A DNA stretch of 26,698 nucleotides, taken from the NCBI GenBank assembly GCA_045617505.1, contig JAZLIS010000044.1:1-26698 (forward strand), given 5' to 3'. The DNA is from Cacconaster sp045617505 (GTDB taxonomy: Bacteria > Bacteroidota > Bacteroidia > Bacteroidales > UBA932). This document shows, piece by piece, positions 15,040-22,358 of the stretch. A program made the position numbers and the translations under genes. Numbering within the stretch: the first letter of the stretch is position 1; every line of letters begins with the position of its first letter. Below the pieces are notes generated by a model that had not been told where the DNA came from, searched no databases, and saw nothing but the letters and a program-made list of their open reading frames with translations.

Positions 15040-18000
15040 TCAATTGAAATACCTTGCTTCAGGGTTCTGAATAAGCAGACCGCATACGCTGGACTGGGGA
15101 CTCATTGCGCCATTCTCAGTGAGTTCTATGCCGAGTGTCTTGAAATCAAGCAGCCCTGCAAGCTTGAATATCTCACTTTGCTCAGGGATACCGGGATATC
15201 CGACAGCAGGTCTTATCCCCCGCCAACTGTATTCGTCCCCAAGTCTTCTGCTCATCAGTTCGGCGGCAGCTTCCACCAGACGGTCGCATAATGTCTTGTA
15301 AAGAAGAGACTGCTCTTCCTTCGGCGGTCGGACCGAACAGGCAAAGACTCCGACATAATCCTGCTGCGGCGCGACAAAGTCGCTCATCGCCAAGCATTTC
15401 TCCCGTTTCGAGCCGTCCGCCCGGAATATCTCCTGCCTCGGTGTGCTGATGCTGACAACCCTGCTGCAACAGGTGCAGCCACTCTCCGCACAACTGAGTT
15501 CTATGCTGTCTCCCACACTCTTTGCGGGGAAAAAGGCCGTCTGTACGGAAACCCGACAATCCCCCTTATCCATCATCCCGCTCAGGCACTCGCGCGCCTC
15601 ACAAAGCAACTCCTCCGCCTCGGGAGTGCCGGACTTTACCTTCCAGACCTGTAAGAAACTGCCCCAGGAGATCAAATCCACCAGTTCGCCGATATTCACT
15701 TCGGACACCTCTCCCATCCCGGTATAAGGCGGGGGCACGGGAGAGTATGAATTCCAGTCGCACCTGTAGCGCAGGTCCCCGGAACTCTCCTTCAGCGCAG
15801 CCATCTTTCCGGTGATAACGCGTGATTTCTCCCGCTGTTCATTTCTCAATGATTCCTGTTCTTCAAAGTTCTGCCTCAACACTTCTTCGCGCCGAGCCGC
15901 GTCAAGCAGCTGCATCGCCACTATGGGATTGCAGGCGGCATCTTTCATATGGAACACTCCTCCCCGGTAGAGAGGCGCAATACGCACCGCCGTATGCAGG
16001 GGAGAAGTCGTGGCCCCGCCGACAAAGAGAGGAATATCCAATCCGGAGCGCTGCATCGTTTCCGCAGTGCGGCACATCTCCTCAAGGCTCGGAGTGATAA
16101 GTCCGCTCAGGCACACTATGTCAGCCTTGTTGTCAACGGCGGCGGCGACTATCTTCTCCGCCGGGACCATAACGCCCAGATCAATGACCCTGAACCCATT
16201 GCACGACAGGACAACACTGACGATGTTTTTTCCTATGTCGTGGACATCACCCTTGACGGTAGCCAGCACGATGCATCCGGCGTGCCCACCCGCCTCTGCG
16301 GCATTGCTTCCGAAGAAGGGTTCCAGAATCTCAACTGCACGCTTCATCGTGCGGGCAGTCCTGACCACCTGCGGCAGAAACATCCTCCCCTCTCCGAACA
16401 GCCTGCCGACCTCATTCATTCCGTTCATAAGAGGCCCGGAGATTATCTGCAGAGCAGTGTTTCCGGCTGCAAGAAGTTCTGATATGTCACTTTCCAAATT
16501 TGTAGTCCGGCCTTCCAGAATGGCCTTGAAAAGGCTTTCCTCGGGATTCAGACCCACATCGGTCACGATAGCGGCGGTTTTCTTCTCAGGTACGGTCATC
16601 TCCTGTGCCATCGCTGTCAGTCTTTCCACGGCATCCGGCGCGCTGTTCAGGATTACCGCTTCAAGAGCATCCCTCAACCGCGGTTCAATCTCCTCATAGC
16701 GCACGGCAGTGGCAGGATTCATTATCGCCATTCCCATTCCGGCCCCGACTGCGTGGTGCAGGAATACGGAGTGCATCGCTTCGCGAAGCGGATTGTTGCC
16801 GCGGAACGCGAACGAGAGATTCGAAAGTCCGCCGCTCACGCGCACTCCCGGCAGATTTTCCGTAATCCAGCGGGTGGCGCGGATGAAGTCCCGGGCATAA
16901 TTTGCGTGCTCCTCCATACCGGTGGCGATTGTCAGTACATTAGGGTCAAAGATTATATCTTCCACCGGAATCCCCACCTCTTCGGTGAGAAGCCTGTACG
17001 AACGGGATGCTATCTGTATGCGGCATTCATAATCCGTCGCCTGCCCCTGTTCGTCGAAGCACATCACAATGACAGCGGCGCCAAGCCTTCTGACTGCACG
17101 TGCCTGTTCAAGAAAGAGCGTCTCGCCCTGTTTGAGGGATATCGAGTTGACGATGCATTTGCCCTGACAGCATTTCAACCCGGCTTCCAGCACCTCAAAG
17201 CGGCTCGAATCAATCATAAGGGGAATCCGGCTGACAGAAGGGTCCGAGGCGATGATATTGACGAAGCGGCGCATCTCCTCCACAGCATCAAGCATACCGT
17301 CATCCATATTGATATCCAGTACCTGCGCCCCTTTGGAAATCTGCTCCCGGGCAATGTCAAGAGCCTCGTCATACCGCTTTGCGGCAATGAGCTTGAGAAA
17401 CTTGCGCGAACCTGCCACATTGCAGCGTTCACCCACGGTAATGAACTCCCCGGACGGGAATGTATATGCATTCAGGCCGCTCAGGCTGAACCGGCGGGCC
17501 GCGTCACTCTTCACGGAAACGGCCTCCCGGCCCGCAAGGGCTGAAATCGCCCTGATATGTGCGGGGGTAGTGCCGCAGCAGCCGCCGACGACACGACAGA
17601 GATTCTCTTCCAGAACAGGCTTCATCAGTTCGGCCATCTTTTCCGGTGTCTGCTCATACTCTCCGAACTGATTCGGAAGTCCGGCATTCGGGTGGCAGCT
17701 CAGATAGACTCCCGGATACGCGTTCAGAGCCTTTCTCATACGGCTCAGGTATGGTGCCATCCCGTCGGCTCCAAGTCCGCAGTTCAACCCTATGCAAAGA
17801 GGCCGCGCGTGTATGACAGATGCCACGAAAGCCTCCACTGTCTGCCCGCTCAGAGTCCTTCCTGAGTTGTCAGAAATGGTCATTGAAACCAGCAGAGGGA
17901 CATCCCTGCCGGCTTGTGACGCCGCCTTGAGATATGCGGAAATACCCGCCTTGGCATTGAGGGTGTCGAATACGGTCTCAATCAGGATACCGTCAACTCC

Positions 18001-18474
18001 TCCTTCAATAAGCGCTCCGATTTGTTCCAGATATGCCTCCTCCAGCTCATCGAAACTCAGGCTCCTTGCCGCAGGATCATCGGCACTGTCGCTCATCGAA
18101 AGCATACGGTTCGTGGGCCCCACGTCACCGAGGACAAATCTCGGTCTGTCAGCGGTAAGAGCCGTGGCTCTGTCGGCCTCCTCACGCGCAAGGCGCGCCG
18201 CTGCCAGGTTGAGTTCGGCAATCCGGTCCGCCATACCATACCCGGCCTGACTGATGCGCTGGGCAGAGAAACTGCAGGTGGTGATGATGTCCGCGCCGGC
18301 TTCAAGGTACTGACGGTGTATGTCCGCTATCGCATCCGGCTTGAGAAGGACCAGCGCGTCATTGTTCCCCCGGCAGAGGTCTTGCGGAAGATTCAAGGCC
18401 TGTATCATAGACCCCATGGCTCCGTCCAGCAGAAGCCTTCTCCAGGCCAGGACCTCTCTTAAAGTTCTGCTCAT
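15040..18474 (-). CDS. metH: Cobalamin-dependent methionine synthase
   Basis: 1144 residues, full multidomain enzyme. The homocysteine domain carries zinc cysteines Cys232 (G-L-N-C) and Cys299-Cys300 (G-G-C-C-G-T). The methyltetrahydrofolate domain spans about 335-620. The B12 domain has D743-V-H745-D-I-G, with His745 the cobalt ligand. The C-terminal S-adenosylmethionine reactivation domain includes R-P-A-V-G-Y-P and L-T-E-N-G-A-M and ends P-E-A-R-Y-F. A loop before R-P-A-V-G-Y-P is about 15 residues shorter than in E. coli. It transfers the methyl group from methyl-THF to homocysteine. Its ATG overlaps the metF stop (ATGA), implying translational coupling, and MetF supplies its methyl donor. 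No cobalamin riboswitch is present. Confidence 0.97.
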   Translation of the reverse strand: MSRTLREVLAWRRLLLDGAMGSMIQALNLPQDLCRGNNDALVLLKPDAIADIHRQYLEAGADIITTCSFSAQRISQAGYGMADRIAELNLAAARLAREEADRATALTADRPRFVLGDVGPTNRMLSMSDSADDPAARSLSFDELEEAYLEQIGALIEGGVDGILIETVFDTLNAKAGISAYLKAASQAGRDVPLLVSMTISDNSGRTLSGQTVEAFVASVIHARPLCIGLNCGLGADGMAPYLSRMRKALNAYPGVYLSCHPNAGLPNQFGEYEQTPEKMAELMKPVLEENLCRVVGGCCGTTPAHIRAISALAGREAVSVKSDAARRFSLSGLNAYTFPSGEFITVGERCNVAGSRKFLKLIAAKRYDEALDIAREQISKGAQVLDINMDDGMLDAVEEMRRFVNIIASDPSVSRIPLMIDSSRFEVLEAGLKCCQGKCIVNSISLKQGETLFLEQARAVRRLGAAVIVMCFDEQGQATDYECRIQIASRSYRLLTEEVGIPVEDIIFDPNVLTIATGMEEHANYARDFIRATRWITENLPGVRVSGGLSNLSFAFRGNNPLREAMHSVFLHHAVGAGMGMAIMNPATAVRYEEIEPRLRDALEAVILNSAPDAVERLTAMAQEMTVPEKKTAAIVTDVGLNPEESLFKAILEGRTTNLESDISELLAAGNTALQIISGPLMNGMNEVGRLFGEGRMFLPQVVRTARTMKRAVEILEPFFGSNAAEAGGHAGCIVLATVKGDVHDIGKNIVSVVLSCNGFRVIDLGVMVPAEKIVAAAVDNKADIVCLSGLITPSLEEMCRTAETMQRSGLDIPLFVGGATTSPLHTAVRIAPLYRGGVFHMKDAACNPIVAMQLLDAARREEVLRQNFEEQESLRNEQREKSRVITGKMAALKESSGDLRYRCDWNSYSPVPPPYTGMGEVSEVNIGELVDLISWGSFLQVWKVKSGTPEAEELLCEARECLSGMMDKGDCRVSVQTAFFPAKSVGDSIELSCAESGCTCCSRVVSISTPRQEIFRADGSKREKCLAMSDFVAPQQDYVGVFACSVRPPKEEQSLLYKTLCDRLVEAAAELMSRRLGDEYSWRGIRPAVGYPGIPEQSEIFKLAGLLDFKTLGIELTENGAMSPQSSVCGLLIQNPEARYFN

Positions 18475-19424
18475 ATATTCTGCATAATTGCTTCAATGGA
18501 ACCGGCGACGTTCATAGTATAGAAATGAAGGCTCGGCACGCCCGCCGCCTTGAGTTCGCTACACTGGCGTATGCCCCATTCTATGCCAATCTTCCTGACA
18601 TCATCGTTACTCGTGCACTTCGACAGTTTGTCAACCAGATCATCGGGAAAATTGATATGGAATGTCCCCGGCAGCACCGAAAGCTGATTCAGGGAACTTA
18701 ACGGCTTGATTCCCGGTACAATGGGAATATTGATGCCGGATGCCCGGCAACGATCGACATAGTCGAAATACTTGCCGTTGTCGAAGAACATCTGCGTCAC
18801 CACATAGCGCGCGCCGAGATCCACCTTCTTCTTGAGTATCTCCATATCGTGACTGACGCTCATAGCCTCGACGTGCTTTTCGGGATAGCCAGCGACACCG
18901 TAGCTGAACCTGCTGTCCTGAAGCATATCGTGAGTGTCTCCGTAAAGGAGCCTGCCGTCATTGAAGTCATTGACCTGTGCGCACAGCTGGCTGGCATACT
19001 TGAGTCCTCCCTCCTTGGGAATGAATCTGCCGTCCTGTCTGGATTTGTCTCCACGCAGGACCAGAAGGTCGTACATTCCCAGAAATACGAAATCTATAAG
19101 TTCGTACTCCGTCTCCTGCCGGGTGTTGCCGCTGCAGATAAGGTGAGGTACTACCGGTACGCCGTAGCGCTGCTTTATGGCATACGCCACCGCTGCCGTC
19201 CCGGGTCGGAGCCGTTCTTCAACCCGCTGGAAGCGGCCGGGCTCAATCTCCCGATAGACATAATCGGAACGATGCGTCGTAATTTCTATGAAAGCGGGGT
19301 TGAACTTCATCAGCCTCTCTATGGTTGAATAGAGCTGATTCATGTTCCTTCCCCTGAGAGGGGGGAGAATCTCCAGACTGAACAGAGTCTTGTCCGTATT
19401 TGAAAGCAAATCCGCTACCGACAT
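18471..19424 (-). CDS. metF: Methylenetetrahydrofolate reductase
   Basis: 317 residues, the compact bacterial FAD/NADH type. It opens with T-L-F-S-L-E-I-L-P-P, where the glutamate corresponds to the catalytic Glu of MetF, and contains V-T-Q-M-F-F-D and P-I-V-P-G-I-K-P, both highly conserved around the flavin and folate sites. It reduces 5,10-methylene-THF to 5-methyl-THF, the substrate of MetH. The gene starts 6 bases after the lrp-type gene and overlaps metH by 4 bases, so lrp-metF-metH form one leftward operon. No oddities seen. Confidence 0.96.
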   Translation of the reverse strand: MSVADLLSNTDKTLFSLEILPPLRGRNMNQLYSTIERLMKFNPAFIEITTHRSDYVYREIEPGRFQRVEERLRPGTAAVAYAIKQRYGVPVVPHLICSGNTRQETEYELIDFVFLGMYDLLVLRGDKSRQDGRFIPKEGGLKYASQLCAQVNDFNDGRLLYGDTHDMLQDSRFSYGVAGYPEKHVEAMSVSHDMEILKKKVDLGARYVVTQMFFDNGKYFDYVDRCRASGINIPIVPGIKPLSSLNQLSVLPGTFHINFPDDLVDKLSKCTSNDDVRKIGIEWGIRQCSELKAAGVPSLHFYTMNVAGSIEAIMQNI

Positions 19425-19430
19425 GATTTT

Positions 19431-19901
19431 CTAGATATATATTCCGTTGCTTTGTTTGATTTCCTTCATAACGAAAGTGCTGAGAATGGAGCCTATGGAT
19501 TCGACCGTTCCGAGCACGTTGATTACAAAATCATTGTAATATGGCATACTGGGGGCATTGATTACCAGTATGTAGTCGAACTCCCCCGCCACGTTGTAGC
19601 AGGCGGAGACTTCGGGAATGTCCCGGATAACCCTTACGAACTCACTTGCAACACTGCGTGTCATCTGCTTGAGTTTCACGCTGGTGAACACCATAAAACT
19701 GCGTCCGAGCTTGTCGGCGTCAAGAAGCGCAACATATTTCCTGATATATCCGTCCGACTCCAGCCTCTTGAGCCTCTCGAAGACAGGAGTCGGGCTGAGA
19801 TTGACCTTCTCGGCAAGCTGCCTGGTGGTCAACTTGGCGTTCTCCTGAAGATATCTGAGAATCTTGATGTCGGTGTCATCGATCTGCAGGTTGCTGTTCA
19901 T
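19431..19901 (-). CDS. Lrp/AsnC family transcriptional regulator
   Basis: About 156 residues from the ATG at 19901 (MNSNLQIDDTD); an in-frame ATG at 19928 would add nine residues unlike the family's usual start. Residues 8-60 form the AsnC helix-turn-helix (D-D-T-D-I-K-I-L, then T-T-R-Q-L-A-E-K-V with S-P-T-P-V recognition helix). The rest is the RAM/effector domain with G-E-F-D-Y-I-L. Such regulators form dimers and octamers and respond to amino acids, methionine or leucine being likely here. It heads the metF-metH operon and faces the metY-metX-thrA operon across a gap with a textbook Lrp box lying within its own promoter, so it probably regulates both arms and itself. Confidence 0.93.
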   Translation of the reverse strand: MNSNLQIDDTDIKILRYLQENAKLTTRQLAEKVNLSPTPVFERLKRLESDGYIRKYVALLDADKLGRSFMVFTSVKLKQMTRSVASEFVRVIRDIPEVSACYNVAGEFDYILVINAPSMPYYNDFVINVLGTVESIGSILSTFVMKEIKQSNGIYI

Positions 19902-19972
19902 AGGTGCAGAAAAATTTTCGGCAAACACGCATTTTCAACATTTTTGCAGAATGCGAGTTTTAAAATTCGGCA

Positions 19973-20004
19973 CAAATTTAGAAAATTTTTCTAAAATTCA
20001 CAAA
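19973..20004 (-). promoter_or_regulatory. Promoter of the lrp-metF-metH operon
   Basis: On the minus strand TTTG (20004-20001), 20 bases, then TAAATTTG (19980-19973); both elements match the Bacteroidetes consensus. The start would be near 19967, leaving a leader of about 65 bases before the ATG at 19901. The Lrp palindrome fills the spacer and touches the -7 box, which fits repression or autoregulation. Confidence 0.7.
19977..19995. promoter_or_regulatory. Perfect 19-bp palindrome matching the Lrp operator consensus
   Basis: TTTAGAAAATTTTTCTAAA: two 9-base arms around a single central T, no mismatches. Bases 19979-19993 match the E. coli Lrp consensus YAGHAWATTWTDCTR at all 15 positions. 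It lies between the -33 and -7 boxes of the neighbouring lrp-type gene's promoter. Binding is inferred, since the consensus comes from a distant species. Confidence 0.7.
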
Positions 20005-20008
20005 ACAG

Positions 20009-20039
20009 TTGAAATTTTATTCTAAATTTTCGATATTTG
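20009..20039 (+). promoter_or_regulatory. Promoter of the metY-metX-thrA operon
   Basis: TTG at 20009-20011, 20 bases, then GATATTTG at 20032-20039, one base off TAnnTTTG. The start would be near 20045, giving a leader of about 15 bases, too short for a SAM riboswitch. The upstream element overlaps the second Lrp-like box. Confidence 0.55.
20010..20024. promoter_or_regulatory. Second, weaker Lrp-like box on the metY promoter
   Basis: TGAAATTTTATTCTA matches the Lrp consensus at 12 of 15 positions. Its centre is 31 bp from that of the perfect box, about three helical turns, so dimers on both sites would face the same side of the DNA. Confidence 0.45.
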
Positions 20040-20060
20040 CAAAAACAAAACCATATCACT

Positions 20061-21350
20061 ATGGCAAACAAGACAAGCACAGCCACCAAATGCGTCCACG
20101 CAGGCTACACCGCCGGCAAGGGAGAGCCCAGGCAGATGCCCATTATCCAGAGCACCACTTTCAAATATAATACAAGCGATGAAATGGGACGTCTCTTCGA
20201 CCTTGAAGAGGAAGGCTATTTCTACACCCGCCTTCAGAATCCCACAAACGACAGGGTTGCAGCGAAAATAGCGGAACTCGAAGGAGGAGTGGCGGCAATA
20301 CTGACATCCTCCGGCCAGGCGGCGAACTTCTTCGCCTGCTTCAATATATGTGAAGCCGGAGATCATTTCATCAGCGCCGCCAGCATCTACGGAGGGACCT
20401 ACAACCTCTTCGGCACCACCCTCAGAAAGATGGGCATAGATGTCACATTCATCGACCAGAATGCAGGCGAAGAGGAGATTGAGGCGGCATTCAGACCCAA
20501 TACCAAACTCCTTTTCGGCGAGACCCTGTCAAATCCGGGCCTCCGTGTGCTTGACATCGAAAAATTCGCGCACATCGCCCACAGGCACGGCGTGCCGTTG
20601 ATTGTTGACAACACATTTCCGACGCCCGTGTTCTGCCGTCCCTTCGAATGGGGCGCCGACATCGTAACCCACTCCACCACCAAATATATGGATGGCCACG
20701 GTGTCCAAGTGGGCGGATGCATAGTTGACAGCGGGAACTTCGATTGGGAGGCCAATGCGGAAAAATACCCCGGCCTCTGCACCCCGGACCCGTCATACCA
20801 CGGCCTGACCTATACGGCAAGATTCGGCAAACTTGCATACATTACCAAGGCCACAAGTCAGCTTATGAGGGACCTCGGCTGCATACAGAGCCCCCAGAAC
20901 GCATTCTACCTCAACCTTGGACTGCAGTCTCTGGACGTGCGCGTGCGAAGGCACAACGAAAGCGCCCGTAAGGTGGCCGGGTGGCTGCACGGCAACCCTC
21001 AGGTCAAATGGGTGAACTTTCCCGAACTGGAGGACGCTCCAGAACACCGGCTTCAGCAGAAATATCTGCCCGAAGGCACCTGCGGCGTGATTGCATTTGC
21101 GTTGAAGGGGGGACGCGACTTCGCTCACCGTTTTATGGACACGCTCAAACTCATTACGATAGAGACACACGTGGCTGACTGCTACACTTGCATTCTCCAT
21201 CCTGCAATGCACACGCACCGCCAGCTGACGGACGAACAGCTTCTGGAAGCGGGAGTGGATCCGGACCTGATACGGCTCAGCATAGGGCTTGAGGACCCCG
21301 ATGACATAATTGCCGATATACGGCAGGCACTTGAAGCGGCACTATGCTGA
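20061..21350 (+). CDS. metY: O-acetylhomoserine sulfhydrylase (aminocarboxypropyltransferase)
   Basis: 429 residues from the ATG at 20061 (MANKTSTATK). An in-frame ATG 24 bases upstream would sit almost on the -7 box, so I reject it. It is a Cys/Met-metabolism PLP enzyme: the cofactor lysine is Lys208 in S-T-T-K-Y-M, with V-D-N-T-F at 182-186 and S-S-G-Q-A at 83-87. The length, near 430, and the inserted loops fit the MetY branch rather than MetB/MetC. It makes homocysteine from O-acetylhomoserine and sulfide. The last seven bases overlap metX, indicating tight coupling. It is the first gene of the rightward methionine operon. Confidence 0.95.
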   Translation: MANKTSTATKCVHAGYTAGKGEPRQMPIIQSTTFKYNTSDEMGRLFDLEEEGYFYTRLQNPTNDRVAAKIAELEGGVAAILTSSGQAANFFACFNICEAGDHFISAASIYGGTYNLFGTTLRKMGIDVTFIDQNAGEEEIEAAFRPNTKLLFGETLSNPGLRVLDIEKFAHIAHRHGVPLIVDNTFPTPVFCRPFEWGADIVTHSTTKYMDGHGVQVGGCIVDSGNFDWEANAEKYPGLCTPDPSYHGLTYTARFGKLAYITKATSQLMRDLGCIQSPQNAFYLNLGLQSLDVRVRRHNESARKVAGWLHGNPQVKWVNFPELEDAPEHRLQQKYLPEGTCGVIAFALKGGRDFAHRFMDTLKLITIETHVADCYTCILHPAMHTHRQLTDEQLLEAGVDPDLIRLSIGLEDPDDIIADIRQALEAALC

Positions 21351-22357
21351 AGCATACCATTACATTGAAAGGGGTGTTTGAGCCCGAGGCGGGAGGAGCC
21401 ATCGACAACCTCCAGCTCGCCTGCCATACCTCGCCGAGGGAATACAGTGCCTCGGAGAAAGTGATATGGATATGTCACGGCCTCACCGCCAACAGTGACG
21501 CTGAAGATTGGTGGCCGCAGATGACAGGTCCGGGCAAACTGTTCGACACCGACAAGTATTTCGTGATATGCGTCAATATGCCGGGCTCACCCTACGGATC
21601 CACCTGCCCTCTTTCGGAAAATCCCGTGACAGGAAAACCGTATATGCTGGATTTCCCCGAATTTACAGTCCGCGATGTCGCCCGCTGTTTTCTTGCCCTC
21701 GCCTCGGAGCTTGGCATCCATAAGATAGACCTGCTCATCGGTGCAAGCATCGGCGGCTTTGTGTCGCTTGAGATGACCCTGCTTAAGCCCGAGCTCATCG
21801 GCAGAGCCGTATTCCTTGCAACCTCATTCCGTTCTTCGGCATATATGTCGGCCTTCAACGAATCCCAGCGGATGTGTCTGGAAGCGGACCCGACATTCCG
21901 CGCCGCGGAATCTCCGGAAGGAGGACGCGCAGGTCTTGAGGCGGCACGTGCCGTCGCACTGATATCCTACCGCTCCTTCGACGGCTACAATCTGACCCAG
22001 ACCGACGCCGATCCTGAAACGGTTTTCGCTTCACGCGTCTGTTCATACCAGCGTTACCAGGGCAGAAAACTGTCCGCACGCTTCGATGCCTACTGCTACT
22101 GGTATCTCACCCGCTGTCAGGACAGCCACAACATAGGCCGGGGCCGGGGCGGCATCCCGGCGGCTCTGGCCAGTATTAACGTGCCCGCCACGGTCATCGG
22201 CATAAACTCCGACTGCCTCTTCCCCCCCTCCGACATAAAACAGATAGCTGACGGAGTGAACGGGGCGGAATATTTTGAAATACAATCCAGATTCGGTCAC
22301 GACGGCTTCCTGCTTGAAAGCGGACAGATGACGGAAATATTAAAGCGATTCATCTGA
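21344..22357 (+). CDS. metX: Homoserine O-acetyltransferase (MetX-type alpha/beta hydrolase)
   Basis: 337 residues. The alpha/beta-hydrolase triad is Ser135 in G-A-S-I-G-G, Asp290 in I-N-S-D, and His319 in F-G-H-D. The segments W-I-C-H-G-L-T-A-N-S-D and N-M-P-G-S-P-Y-G-S-T are typical of MetX, where they shape the acyl-CoA pocket. It activates homoserine for MetY. Acetyl versus succinyl specificity cannot be settled by eye; the adjacent MetY argues for acetyl. It is slightly shorter than the common 360-380 residues. It overlaps metY by seven bases and ends one base before thrA, so the three genes are translated from one message. Confidence 0.92.
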   Translation: MLKHTITLKGVFEPEAGGAIDNLQLACHTSPREYSASEKVIWICHGLTANSDAEDWWPQMTGPGKLFDTDKYFVICVNMPGSPYGSTCPLSENPVTGKPYMLDFPEFTVRDVARCFLALASELGIHKIDLLIGASIGGFVSLEMTLLKPELIGRAVFLATSFRSSAYMSAFNESQRMCLEADPTFRAAESPEGGRAGLEAARAVALISYRSFDGYNLTQTDADPETVFASRVCSYQRYQGRKLSARFDAYCYWYLTRCQDSHNIGRGRGGIPAALASINVPATVIGINSDCLFPPSDIKQIADGVNGAEYFEIQSRFGHDGFLLESGQMTEILKRFI

Positions 22358-22358
22358 T

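Noticed and set aside
19902..20060. SAM, cobalamin or other methionine-related riboswitch before lrp-metF-metH or metY
   Set aside because: The metY leader is only about 15 bases and the lrp leader about 65 bases with no conserved riboswitch core; metH overlaps metF by 4 bases, leaving no room for one.
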